Shown: positions 8,408-15,999 of the stretch, piece by piece | Position numbering within the stretch: the first letter of the stretch is position 1 | Layout: every line of letters begins with the position of its first letter | Source: JAOUEA01 sp963825635 | Lineage (GTDB): Bacteria > Actinomycetota > UBA4738 > HRBIN12 | Length of the DNA stretch: 64,000 bases | Reading direction: 5' to 3' | Assembly (NCBI GenBank): GCA_963825635.1 | Contig: CAWGTU010000001.1 | Location: 620,001-684,000 of the forward strand | The notes under the pieces: model-generated | What the model saw: only the letters and a program-made list of their open reading frames with translations | Told to the model about the DNA's origin: nothing | The model's database searches: none | Translations under genes and position numbers: made by a program

Positions 8408-8514
8408 CAGCCGATCACCATGCGTACTGCCCCGCGACAGGTCCTCTCCTGCCTTCTCCTGAACGATCGGGCGACCCCGCGCATCCATGTTGTGTGCAGA
8501 CGGAGGGTGAAGCC

Positions 8515-9003
8515 GTGCAGGTCAGGGTCGAACAGGCCGCGGGAGCGATCCCACTGGCGTTCGACGACCTGTTCACGGCCGAACACGATCGGCTCTATGG
8601 GGCGCTGTTCTTCATCACAGGCAACGCCGCCGACGCCGAGGAGCTGATGCAGGACGCGTTCCTGAAGTTGTGGGAGCGCTGGGACCGGATCGACACGATC
8701 CAGGACCCGGTGGCCTACCTGTTCCGGGTAGCGCTGAATGGGTTCCGGATGCGACTGCGTCACGCGAAGGTGGTGGCGGCGCGTCAACTGCCCTCGATCG
8801 AGCCGCGCGACCGGTTCGCGGAAGTTGAGATGCACGAGGACGTGCGGCGGATGCTGCTCCGTCTGCCGGACAGGCAGCGCGCGGCGATCGTCTTGACCGA
8901 GATCCTCGGCTACGGAGCCGACCAGGCCTCCGAGATCCTCGGTGTCTCGGCGGCCACCGTGCGCTCGTTGGCATCGCAGGGACGAGCGGCCTTGAGGGCC
9001 TGA
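8515..9003 (+). CDS. ECF-family RNA polymerase sigma factor
   Basis: A 162-residue sigma-70 family ECF protein. Region 2 contains FDDLFTAEHDRLYGALFFITGNAADAEELMQDAFLKLWERW (residues about 16-56), with the core-binding and -10-reading helices. Region 4 contains LPDRQRAAIVLTEILGYGADQASEILGVSAATVRSLASQGRAAL, with the helix-turn-helix for the -35. GTG at 8515 is chosen because GGAGG lies 8 bases upstream; GTG at 8494 would add seven residues without a better site. The next gene, 10 bp downstream, encodes a membrane protein with the topology of a sigma-linked sensor or anti-sigma protein. Confidence 0.9.
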   Translation: MQVRVEQAAGAIPLAFDDLFTAEHDRLYGALFFITGNAADAEELMQDAFLKLWERWDRIDTIQDPVAYLFRVALNGFRMRLRHAKVVAARQLPSIEPRDRFAEVEMHEDVRRMLLRLPDRQRAAIVLTEILGYGADQASEILGVSAATVRSLASQGRAALRA

Positions 9004-9013
9004 GGAGGCACCC

Positions 9014-10081
9014 ATGCCGGACGTGAGGGAACTGTATGAAGAGATCCACCGGCAGAAGCCGCCCATCCCGGATGCGCTGCAGCAGCAGCATCGTCGCCAG
9101 ATCCGGCGTGCTGCCCGTCGCCGCTACGGTGGCTACGCGGTCGCGGCGGCGATCGCCATCGTGACCGTGGTCGCGATCGGCGTCGTGGGAGACCGCGGCG
9201 GCGAGCTGACGCCCGGAGGCTCCGGCCAGCCCACTCCGATCTTCCCAGTCGACCCCCCCGTCGGCGCACTCGCGCTCCCACCCGCGGAGGCGACGCCCGC
9301 CACGCCCGTCCGCGGGAGGCTCGTCCTGAGCCTCGAAGACACCACGAGGAACCTGGGGATCCACGCGTACGAGGATGGAAGGCTCCTCCGGTACGACCTG
9401 GGCGACTTCAGCGACGACCCCGATTCGATCGGGGTGTCCGTGCAGCGCCTGACGCCCCGAGGCGTCGAGCTGCTCCGTCGGTACGCGCTGGCGACCGGCC
9501 TGTTCGAGCACGACCTCTCGTTCGACCGTGGCCACGGAGCGCCGTTCTCGCGGGTCCGGGTCGCCGAAGGGGGTGACCTCATCACGCTGACGTGGGCGTG
9601 GCAGGGCATCGTCGGACGGGAGGCGCCGAGGGCCACGCCGGAGCAGGCCGAGGCGATCCAGGAGCTCCTGGGCTTCCTCGGTGACGACAGCGCCTGGTCG
9701 GCCGGCGTCTGGGCAGACGAGACCGAGACGGCGTTCGTCCCGGCCAAGTACGACGTGTGCATGCGCGGGCTCCCCCACCGCATCGACGCGATGACCTCTG
9801 TGGCCATGCTGCCGACGCCCGTCGTCGACCTGTTGTGGGGCGTCGACGGTGCACCCTCGGGAGGCGATGACGTCGGCTGCACCCGTGTCTCCACCGACGA
9901 TGCGCGTGCCCTCGCCGGGATGTTCGATGCGGCGGGGATCCATCGGACGCTCGAGGGCATCTTCGCCCCCGAATGGCTCCACTACGGGATCACGCAACCC
10001 GACACGTACGGGAACACGCTCACGATCGTGTTCGCACCGGTGCTGCCGAGCGGAGAGGCCATCTACATCGGGCCCGGGTAG
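9014..10081 (+). CDS. Single-pass membrane protein, likely partner of the ECF sigma factor
   Basis: A 355-residue protein. It has a basic cytoplasmic segment (1-40, with QQQHRRQIRRAARRRYGGY), one membrane helix at about 41-59 (AVAAAIAIVTVVAIGVVG), a Pro-rich linker, then a large outside domain with DVCMRGLPHRIDAM and a late cysteine in GGDDVGCTRVST. Two cysteines outside may pair. No zinc-binding anti-sigma motif (HxxxCxxC) is visible, so it is not a classical ZAS protein. Position directly after an ECF sigma gene suggests it regulates or is controlled by that factor; this is inference. Confidence 0.7.
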   Translation: MPDVRELYEEIHRQKPPIPDALQQQHRRQIRRAARRRYGGYAVAAAIAIVTVVAIGVVGDRGGELTPGGSGQPTPIFPVDPPVGALALPPAEATPATPVRGRLVLSLEDTTRNLGIHAYEDGRLLRYDLGDFSDDPDSIGVSVQRLTPRGVELLRRYALATGLFEHDLSFDRGHGAPFSRVRVAEGGDLITLTWAWQGIVGREAPRATPEQAEAIQELLGFLGDDSAWSAGVWADETETAFVPAKYDVCMRGLPHRIDAMTSVAMLPTPVVDLLWGVDGAPSGGDDVGCTRVSTDDARALAGMFDAAGIHRTLEGIFAPEWLHYGITQPDTYGNTLTIVFAPVLPSGEAIYIGPG

Positions 10082-10127
10082 GCAACGACCACCCCCTCGG
10101 GAGTAGCTCCGGGGTCACTCTTTGAGT

Positions 10128-10185
10128 GCCCACAATCGAGGCTGCGGGTCCCGCCGCCGCTCCACGTCCCCATGGCGCCACGCAA
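10128..10185. repeat. Imperfect intergenic repeat, copy 2
   Basis: Second copy of the 59-bp sequence at 8349-8407. It shares GCCCACA at its start, GCTGCG, CCCGCC and the 16-base core GCTCCACGTCCCCATG. It follows the stop of the membrane gene by about 46 bp and precedes the small gene at 10268. Both copies lie inside the tRNA-bounded segment, which supports that segment having its own history. Confidence 0.55.
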
Positions 10186-10267
10186 CCGTAAGAGCCGGTC
10201 GTCGAGTGGTGTGGTCGGCCCCGGTGGCGACGTGCACCTTCGAGCCCTCGGGCGATATGGTTGCTCT

Positions 10268-10546
10268 GTGGAACTCGACGGAACGACGAGAGTCCGCCTC
10301 GTCTGCCTTCCCAGGGACGGAGTCGAGCCCCTCGAGGGAGACGAGGTCAAGGAGAAGATCACCAGGTTCGATGCGGTGCTGGGTGACGCGGGAAGTGCCC
10401 TGGGAGACAGCAGCGTGATCGCGGCGCACGTCGACGTGGCCGCCGACGACCGAGAAGCTGCTCGAGTCGACGCTCTGAGCGTGGCCGAGCGGGCGCTCGA
10501 TGCCTCGGGGCTTGCCGAGCACTTCCGGGTCGACGAGGCCGGCTGA
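10268..10546 (+). CDS. Small hypothetical protein
   Basis: A 92-residue acidic protein from GTG at 10268 (ELDGTTRVRLVCLPRDGVEPLEGDEVKEKI). It has amphipathic helices, one Cys, and no membrane segment or recognised motif. It ends one base before the duplicated tRNA-Leu end at 10548, so it would be the last gene of the candidate island. Composition is protein-like in this frame only. Function unknown. Confidence 0.5.
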   Translation: MELDGTTRVRLVCLPRDGVEPLEGDEVKEKITRFDAVLGDAGSALGDSSVIAAHVDVAADDREAARVDALSVAERALDASGLAEHFRVDEAG

Positions 10547-10547
10547 G

Positions 10548-10567
10548 TCGACTCCCACCCCGGGCAC
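10548..10567 (+). repeat. Candidate attachment site copy 2
   Basis: Exact 20-base copy of the 3' end of tRNA-Leu (6869-6888), without the rest of a tRNA around it. The stop codon of the 10268 gene touches its left edge. Immediately to the right, within about 40 bp, begins the truncated end of an alpha/beta hydrolase gene on the minus strand. Together these mark a plausible distal junction of an inserted segment. Confidence 0.65.
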
Positions 10568-10604
10568 GAACCGCGCGTGACCCCGCTGGTCGGCCTTGAT
10601 CCTC

Positions 10605-11076
10605 AAGCGGTGTCACGAACGCGTCGCGCTCTCCGACGAGGAGCAGCGTCGGCACTTCCAGGGCGCGCCATCGATCCCCGAGCACGATATGGCGACGCAC
10701 GCCGCGAGGCCCGATCATGAGGTAGAGGAGCTCTCGGATGTCCGCCGAGTTTCCGTCGCATGTGTGCCGCGTCGACGTCCAGGAGCTCGTCAGGGAGCTG
10801 CGCGGGATCGACCACGAGCATCTGGCCCCAGAACTTCCGGCTCCCCTCCCGGGACGGCCTCCCCATCGCGAGCCGCGCGACCAGCGGCCCCATGACGGGA
10901 ACCCCCATCACGCGCAGGGGGAGCGGAGCGAGGAGCAGCGGGGGCCCGTCCCCGAGTTCGAGTACCTGGGTCTCACCGTGGGACCAACTGATGCGTCGCA
11001 CCCGAGTATGAGGAGCGTATCGTTCGAGCAGGAGCTCCTGGGCCGCTGCCAGCTCGATGTCGCGTTCAGCCGTCAT
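10605..11076 (-). pseudogene. Alpha/beta hydrolase remnant
   Basis: The N-terminal piece (11076 leftwards; HTRVRRISWSHGETQVLELGDGPPLLLAPL) is a typical alpha/beta-hydrolase opening, but it jumps directly to a cap-like stretch and then shifts frame to RALEVPTLLLVGERDAFVTP, the conserved strand and catalytic-Asp region. The central nucleophile elbow (GxSxG) and the C-terminal catalytic His are missing. Homology ends at about 10605, close to the duplicated tRNA end. Internal deletion, frameshift and terminal truncation make a functional enzyme impossible; it was probably damaged by insertion at the junction. Confidence 0.65.
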
Positions 11077-11181
11077 GTCATCCCTCGCCCGCGTCGTCGC
11101 GCAACTATCCCCCAGTGTGGATGATGCCGTAGGGTGCTCCCTCCGGTTTCATGGCGCGATGTGACGGTGGGGGGGCAAGTC

Positions 11182-12900
11182 ATGAGCACGGGGGAGAAGA
11201 GTCACCGTCGGCTGCCGCTGCTCCAGGGCGTGCTGCCGATCGATCGCTCCCGTGTGCCGGCCGAGGTGATCGCGGGCGTCACGCTCGCGGCGCTCGGCAT
11301 CCCCGAGGTCATGGGATACACGACGATCGCCGGCATGCCGGTGATCACGGGGCTCTACACGATCCTGATCCCGATCGCCGTCTTCGCGGTGATCGGCTCG
11401 TCGCGCCACCTCGTCGTCGGCGCCGACTCTGCCTCGGCGGCGATCATGGCCGCCGGCATCGCCGGACTCGCGCCGATCGCGTCCCCTCACTACGTCTCGA
11501 TCGCCGGAATCGTCGCGATCGTGACCGGCGCCTTCCTGCTGCTCGCCCGCATCATCCGGCTGGGGTTCTTGGCCGACTTCCTCTCTCGGAGCGTGTTGAT
11601 CGGGTTCCTGACGGGCGTGGGCATCCAGGTGGCGATCGGGCAGGTCGCCGGCATGTTCGGCGTTCCCGGCGGCACCGACGGCGGACCGGTCGAGAAGTTC
11701 ATCGAGACGCTCTCGCAGATCCCCAGCCAGGCGAGCTGGACGACGGCCGCCGTCTCGGCGTCGATCCTCGGCGTGATCCTCGGGCTCAAGGCGCTGACGC
11801 CGAAGATCCCGGGTGCGCTGATCGCGGTGATCGGGGCGATCGCGGTGAGCTGGATCTGGGACCTGCAGGCGCACGGCGTCGCGGTGCTGGGGAAGGTGCC
11901 GAGCGGGCTCCCGTCGTTCGGGCTGCCCGATTTCGGCTGGGACGACTGGGCCACGATCGTGCCGACCGCGGCGTCGATCTTCCTCGTCGTGCTCGCGCAG
12001 AGCGCGGCCACGTCGCGGGCCTACGCGGCGAAGTACGCGGATCGATTCGACGAGAACCTCGACCTGGTGGGCCTCTCGCTCGCGAACGCGTCGGCGGGCG
12101 TCTCCGGCACGTTCGTCGTGAACGGCAGCCCCACCAAGACCCAGATGGTCGACGGCGCCGGAGGTCGCAGCCAGCTCGCGCAGCTCACCACGGCCGTGAT
12201 CGTGCTGATCGTGCTGCTGTTCCTGACGAAGCCGCTCCAGTACATGCCGGCCGCCGTCCTCTCGTCGATCGTGTTCCTGATCGGGGTGGAGTTGATCGAC
12301 GTCAAGGGCATGCGCACGATCTACCGGTGGCGCGTGGACGAGTTCGTGGTCGCCGCGATCACGGCGCTGGTCGTGGTGGTCGTCGGCGTGGAGCAAGGCA
12401 TCCTGCTCGCGATCGTGCTCTCCCTGCTCGACCACGTGCGGCACAGCTACCACCCGCGCGACACGCTGCTGATCAAGGAGGACTCAGGTCGGTGGCGAAC
12501 GGCGCCGATCCCGGCGGCCGGCGCCGAGTCGTCGTCGACCGACGCCGAGCCGGGACTCGTTATCTATCGGTTCGGCGCGTCGCTCTACTACGCGAACGCG
12601 AACCGGTTCACCGAGGAGATCCGCAGCCTCCTCGACCGACCTGCCGGCGCCCCTGCGTGGGTATGCATCGACTGCGCCGCGATCGGCGACATCGACTTCT
12701 CGGGTGGCGAGACGCTGCACGACCTGCTCGGCGAGATGAAGGAGAAGGGATCCCGGCTCGTGCTCGCCGAGCTCGACGACGGGGTGAGGGCCGAGCTCGA
12801 TCGGTACGGGCTCACCGACGCGATCGGCGCCGACGCGATCTTCGACACGGTCGCGGCCGCGGTGGTGGCCTTCGGTGCCCGCGATCGATCCGCCTCGTAG
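11182..12900 (+). CDS. SulP-family anion transporter with STAS domain
   Basis: A 572-residue permease. Residues about 25-420 hold ten or more membrane helices with the SulP signature around VIAGVTLAALGIPEVMGYTTIAGMPVITGLYT and the later VNGSPTKTQMVDGAGGRSQLAQL. Residues about 445-560 form a cytoplasmic STAS domain (YRFGASLYYANANRFTEEI, then AAIGDIDFSGGETLHDLL with the regulatory serine). The family moves sulfate, bicarbonate, chloride or dicarboxylates; the substrate is not readable. ATG at 11182 is preferred over 11134. A second SulP occurs at 25028-26782. Its 3' end overlaps the convergent gene at 12812. Confidence 0.92.
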   Translation: MSTGEKSHRRLPLLQGVLPIDRSRVPAEVIAGVTLAALGIPEVMGYTTIAGMPVITGLYTILIPIAVFAVIGSSRHLVVGADSASAAIMAAGIAGLAPIASPHYVSIAGIVAIVTGAFLLLARIIRLGFLADFLSRSVLIGFLTGVGIQVAIGQVAGMFGVPGGTDGGPVEKFIETLSQIPSQASWTTAAVSASILGVILGLKALTPKIPGALIAVIGAIAVSWIWDLQAHGVAVLGKVPSGLPSFGLPDFGWDDWATIVPTAASIFLVVLAQSAATSRAYAAKYADRFDENLDLVGLSLANASAGVSGTFVVNGSPTKTQMVDGAGGRSQLAQLTTAVIVLIVLLFLTKPLQYMPAAVLSSIVFLIGVELIDVKGMRTIYRWRVDEFVVAAITALVVVVVGVEQGILLAIVLSLLDHVRHSYHPRDTLLIKEDSGRWRTAPIPAAGAESSSTDAEPGLVIYRFGASLYYANANRFTEEIRSLLDRPAGAPAWVCIDCAAIGDIDFSGGETLHDLLGEMKEKGSRLVLAELDDGVRAELDRYGLTDAIGADAIFDTVAAAVVAFGARDRSAS

Positions 12901-13618
12901 ACCGTAGACGTGCCCTGCGCCCTAGCGCTCGCTCGCGACCGACTCGACGTGCCAGTCGTTCGAGCGCTCTGCGCCTGACGAGGATGTCGATGCTCACCGC
13001 GAACGTCCACACGGGCATGACGAGGTTCGCCCATGACGAGACGGTGGCCCCGATGAGCATGACGATCGCGACAACGAACCCGGCGACGGCGAGCCACCTG
13101 GGGAGGAATCCGGTGCGGACGCCGATCGTGGTCGTCGAGATGATGAAGACGGCTCCCATCCTGATCGCATAGGTGTTGAGCATCGTGAACGTGATCCGCC
13201 GCTCCAGGTCCCAGAGCGCGGGATCCGGCGTGCCTCCGGCCTCGATCGCGGGATCCGCGAGCAGGCCTCCCGCCGCCGCGGCGGCGACGAAGAGCATGCC
13301 GACGAAGAGCAGGCCGCTGCCGAGGAAGACCGTGGCGAAGAATCGGTCCTCGCGCTCGCCGATCCGGTCGCGGATGACGCCCATGAACCAGAGGAACGCG
13401 ATGCCGGCGAACGGCACAAGGTTGAGCGCGAGGGTAACCGCCCCTCGCTTGGTGGGATCGGAGAGCCAGTCGCTCTCCAGTTCCTCGCCCGACGGCACCG
13501 ACACGCGGATCAGGACGAGCGTGGTGGCGAGCAGCAGCGAGAAGAGGATCCCGGCGACCGCCGCCGCCCGCGGCGTCCGGAGGCTCGCGCGGATCGCCGG
13601 CTCGGTCGGTTCCCTCAC
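12812..13618 (-). CDS. Multi-pass membrane protein of unknown function
   Basis: From ATG at 13618, about five or six membrane helices are visible: AAVAGILFSLLLATTLVLIRV, LALNLVPFAGIAFLWFMGVI, TVFLGSGLLFVGMLFVAAAAAG, RMGAVFIISTTTIGVRTGF, WLAVAGFVVAIVMLIGA and LVMPVWTFAVSI. The protein-like part ends near ILVRRRALERLARRVGRERALG (about 12950). The last 50 residues are Arg-rich sequence antisense to the SulP gene, so a small frameshift probably removed the natural stop. I do not recognise the family. A weak operator-like site (TCACCC-N5-GGGTTC) lies 41 bp upstream. Confidence 0.7.
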   Translation of the reverse strand: MREPTEPAIRASLRTPRAAAVAGILFSLLLATTLVLIRVSVPSGEELESDWLSDPTKRGAVTLALNLVPFAGIAFLWFMGVIRDRIGEREDRFFATVFLGSGLLFVGMLFVAAAAAGGLLADPAIEAGGTPDPALWDLERRITFTMLNTYAIRMGAVFIISTTTIGVRTGFLPRWLAVAGFVVAIVMLIGATVSSWANLVMPVWTFAVSIDILVRRRALERLARRVGRERALGRRARLRSTRRIDRGHRRPPPRPRPCRRSRRRRSRR

Positions 13619-13639
13619 GGCGTCTCCTCTCCGACGAGC

Positions 13640-13689
13640 GGCTCCCGGAGCCGCAGCCTCACCCTCGCCGGGTTCGACCGGGCTCCGGG
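13640..13689. terminator. Hairpin-forming spacer after the 16.3-13.7 kb operon
   Basis: GGCTCCCGGAGCC (13640-13652) is self-complementary, and its CCCGGAGCC also pairs with GGCTCCGGG at 13681-13689. The region follows the stop of the minus-strand gene at 13706, so a GC-rich hairpin would end that transcript. There is no T-run, as often in high-GC genomes. The operator-like sequence at 13659-13675 lies in the loop. Confidence 0.35.
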
Positions 13690-13705
13690 ATCTCGCGTCT
13701 CGCGA

Positions 13706-14392
13706 TCAGGGAACGTAGTTGGCGCTCGTGTCCGTTCCGTAGCCGCAGCCCTGGTACGTGCAGCCGAACTCGTCGCGGACGATCGCGGCCCAGCCGCCCG
13801 CGCGAGCGGTGTTCAACGAGAGCTCTTCGTCGAGGATCTTGGTCTCGAACGTCCAGCCCTCGGGCAGGTTCTTGTACATGCCGCCCAGCCGGTCGAGGTT
13901 GTCCGCCTCGAGGGTCGGGTCGACCTCCTGCGTGAACTCCTGCAGCACCCACACGGCCGCGCCATCCGGCTCGCGGAGCAGGTAGGCGGGCTTGCCGGCG
14001 TGCCAGACCCAGTCGGTGTTGCGGTAGATCAGCGACGGTGAGTACGCGCTACTGAACTGGGCGATCATCTCCGCCCCGGTCATATCGCCGGCCCAGCGCA
14101 TCTCGACACCGTGGAAGTTCATGATGTCGCCGGCCGTCAACTCGTACTCGTCCATCATCCAGAAACGCCCGCTGTTGACGGCGCACATGTCGACCTCGAG
14201 CTCCTTCGCCAGTCGCTCAGGATCGATCTGCTTGTGAGCCTCAGGATCGACAGGGACCGATGCCGCTGTGTAGACGTGCGCCCTCTGCATCGGCCCGGTG
14301 CCGACGAAGGCACCTAACCCATGGAAGCTGGCTCCGCGGGCGTCCTTGACGTGCATCCGTTCGGTGTGGTCGAGACCTGTCTTCAGTTTCAT
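13706..14392 (-). CDS. Conserved hypothetical protein, last gene of the operon
   Basis: A 228-residue soluble protein (KLKTGLDHTERMHVKDARG...). There is no signal peptide or membrane helix. It is rich in Trp and Tyr (MMDEYELTAGDIMNFHG, YRNTDWVWHAGKPAYLLREPDGAAVWVLQEFTQEVDP) and ends with a Cys-containing GCTYQGCGYGTDTSANYVP. The sequence pattern is of a single compact domain I cannot name. AGGAGG lies 8 bases upstream of ATG 14392. It is the last gene of the minus-strand operon with DUF2550-like, rhodanese, cupin and the small 16000 gene. A 14-codon scar resembling its C-terminus lies at 15499-15540. Confidence 0.8.
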   Translation of the reverse strand: MKLKTGLDHTERMHVKDARGASFHGLGAFVGTGPMQRAHVYTAASVPVDPEAHKQIDPERLAKELEVDMCAVNSGRFWMMDEYELTAGDIMNFHGVEMRWAGDMTGAEMIAQFSSAYSPSLIYRNTDWVWHAGKPAYLLREPDGAAVWVLQEFTQEVDPTLEADNLDRLGGMYKNLPEGWTFETKILDEELSLNTARAGGWAAIVRDEFGCTYQGCGYGTDTSANYVP

Positions 14393-14436
14393 CGTGGTTC
14401 CCTCCTCGTTCCGTCGTTTGTTCCTTGTCGTTTCCG

Positions 14437-14853
14437 CTAGGCACTCGTCGGGATCGCTTCCACCATGAAGGGTCCGACGAGCGCGGTTCGCTGTTCTGAT
14501 CGGGCGGCCACGTCGTACGGCTCGCCCTCCGCGATCGAGAGCGTCGCGATCAGCACGTCGTCCCCGAGGTGGCGCAGCTTGTGTCGTTCCTCGTCGCTGG
14601 GATCTCGGAGCTCCACGTCGGTGACTTTGACGATGTCCTCGCTCCAGGCCGCGGGGCTTCCACGGAAGGCGAACACGTCCGATATCCAGATCCCGTTGCC
14701 GCGGACCCATCGGGTCTTCCCGGGCCGCTTGAGCCGCGCCGAGATGTTGCCGTGGCGTGCTCGCAGCCTCCGGTTCCTGATCACCGTGACGGTGATGCCC
14801 ACGACGATGAACCAGAGCGGGATCCCCAGCAGGAACAGGATCGCCCAGACCAT
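14437..14853 (-). CDS. DUF2550-like single-pass membrane protein
   Basis: A 138-residue protein with an N-terminal helix (VWAILFLLGIPLWFIVVGITVTVI), a basic stretch RNRRLRARHGNISARL, then RPGKTRWVRGNGIWISDVFAFRGSPAAW and a beta-rich end. The order helix, Arg cluster, W-x-R-G strand resembles actinobacterial DUF2550 proteins, whose role is unknown; this assignment is tentative. It is tightly spaced after the rhodanese gene (11 bp) and in the same transcription unit. Confidence 0.6.
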   Translation of the reverse strand: MVWAILFLLGIPLWFIVVGITVTVIRNRRLRARHGNISARLKRPGKTRWVRGNGIWISDVFAFRGSPAAWSEDIVKVTDVELRDPSDEERHKLRHLGDDVLIATLSIAEGEPYDVAARSEQRTALVGPFMVEAIPTSA

Positions 14854-14864
14854 GTGTCACCCCT

Positions 14865-15428
14865 TCAGTCCGCGTCGTTCCCCGGGTGGAGCTCGCCGGG
14901 CTCCTCGCGCTTGGGCAATGCCATCACGTCGGGGTCGAGGTCGTAGGTCCACGGCAGTCCCGACATCACCCAGCCGTTCTTGCGGCGCATGCCGTCGAAG
15001 ACGCTGTCGTCGTCGTGGACCCGGTCGCCCTCCATCCCGTCGAGGATGTTGTAGGCGTTCGTGAAGCCGGCGGCGGCCATCATGTTGATCGCCATCGCCC
15101 CACGGCCGCCCGAGCGGCACGTGACCAGGATCGTGTCTTCAGGAGCGAACCGCTCCTTCACGCGCGCGATGAAGTCGGGGCTCAGGGACCACGTGAACCC
15201 CTCCTTCTCCGCGTCCCACACGTAGGCGAGGAACGCGAACGGGACGAGCGTCGCCATCGGCGCGTGGCCGGTGAACACCCACTCCTCGGGCGTGCGGACG
15301 TCGAGGATCTTCACGCCCTCGGGGTCCGCCTGCCACATGTCGTACGCCTCCTTTGCGGTGACGTAGAGCTCCAGCTTCGTCTGGCGTTGTTCGACGATCG
15401 GTCGCCCGTTATGTGTCGCGGTCGCCAT
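14865..15428 (-). CDS. Rhodanese-like sulfurtransferase
   Basis: A 187-residue single rhodanese domain. LDVRTPEEWVFTGHAP (about 42-57) is the CH2A motif and LVTCRSGGRGAMA the active-site loop with the persulfide Cys at residue 104. The C-terminal extension (GWVMSGLPWTYDLDPDVMALPKREEPGELH) is longer than in minimal rhodaneses. Rhodaneses carry sulfane sulfur from thiosulfate or persulfides to cyanide or protein thiols. In operon with a cupin, and with a second rhodanese transcribed divergently at 16465, this suggests sulfur or thiol stress handling. Confidence 0.92.
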   Translation of the reverse strand: MATATHNGRPIVEQRQTKLELYVTAKEAYDMWQADPEGVKILDVRTPEEWVFTGHAPMATLVPFAFLAYVWDAEKEGFTWSLSPDFIARVKERFAPEDTILVTCRSGGRGAMAINMMAAAGFTNAYNILDGMEGDRVHDDDSVFDGMRRKNGWVMSGLPWTYDLDPDVMALPKREEPGELHPGNDAD

Positions 15429-15457
15429 CGTTCCCTCCCTCCCCCCGATCCCGTGGC

Positions 15458-15488
15458 TCCGGAGCCCAGTCTCGCGCCGGGCTCCGGA
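15458..15488. terminator. Strong intergenic hairpin between cupin and rhodanese genes
   Basis: TCCGGAGCCC (15458-15467) and GGGCTCCGGA (15479-15488) are perfect inverted repeats of 10 bp around an 11-base loop. The left arm is itself part of the 12-bp palindrome GGCTCCGGAGCC. It lies on the leader side of the minus-strand rhodanese gene, after the cupin stop. It could end cupin transcription partially or act as a processing or attenuation point. Confidence 0.55.
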
Positions 15489-15498
15489 ACCGTTCAGG

Positions 15499-15540
15499 TC
15501 ACGGGATGTCGTTGGCGCTCCTGTCGGCGGCTCCGAACCC
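15499..15540 (-). pseudogene. Fourteen-codon remnant resembling the C-terminus of the 13706 protein
   Basis: Reading leftwards from 15540, the frame gives GFGAADRSANDIP and a TGA stop at 15499-15501. The protein at 13706 ends GYGTDTSANYVP and TGA. The DNA after both stops also shares CGGAGCCCGG. The match is short, but the same end and similar downstream sequence suggest that a paralogue of that gene once stood here and was replaced by the cupin gene, leaving its last codons. The alternative is coincidence. Confidence 0.4.
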
Positions 15541-15932
15541 TACGCCTGCGCCTGCTTGGCCATGATCTCCTCGATGACTGCGGCCTGCGCTGCCAACGCG
15601 CCGGAACCGCTGAACTGGATGATCTCGGCCCCTTCATCTGAGATGAAGTTGTGCGGAGCCGGCCAGTAGCACACGTCCCCGGCCGTGCAGACTTCGACGG
15701 ACCCATCCTTGTAGATGACCTTCAGCGTGCCGCTGATGACGTACGCGTGATGCGGAACCCCACACAGACCGTCCGGCATCGGCTTCAGCAGCGCCGTGAA
15801 GTCAGTACCGGGCTCGAAGTGGTGGTACGCGCACTGCATGTCGCCCCAGACTTCCTGCCAGATCTTGAGGCCCGGGGTGTTCTGGGTGACGAAGTCGTCA
15901 ACCGGTTGCATGTCCTTCGCCTGACTTCTCAT
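15540..15932 (-). CDS. Cupin-domain protein
   Basis: A 130-residue single cupin barrel. MQCAYHHFEPGTDFTALLKPMPDGLCGVPHHAYVISG carries metal-binding His and Glu positions of cupin motif 1 in variant form, and AGDVCYWPAPHNFISDEGAEIIQFS is motif 2. The family includes regulators, isomerases and oxygenases; no substrate can be inferred. AGAAGGAG lies about 8 bases before ATG 15932. It is the second gene of the minus-strand operon starting at 16266, and its stop overlaps the start of the scar described at 15499. Confidence 0.82.
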   Translation of the reverse strand: MRSQAKDMQPVDDFVTQNTPGLKIWQEVWGDMQCAYHHFEPGTDFTALLKPMPDGLCGVPHHAYVISGTLKVIYKDGSVEVCTAGDVCYWPAPHNFISDEGAEIIQFSGSGALAAQAAVIEEIMAKQAQA

Positions 15933-15999
15933 GGGATCGCTCCTTCTCGTTGCTCCGTGTAGGCATCGCCTTCTCTGGTGGAACCGACGCATCTCGTCG

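Noticed and set aside
8494..8514. Longer GTG start for the ECF sigma factor
   Set aside because: The GGAGG site is placed correctly for GTG 8515 and would lie inside the longer version.
11149..12453. Long open frames opposite the SulP gene
   Set aside because: His/Arg/Asp-rich antisense frames are a usual by-product of high-GC coding sequence; there is no protein-like pattern or start site.
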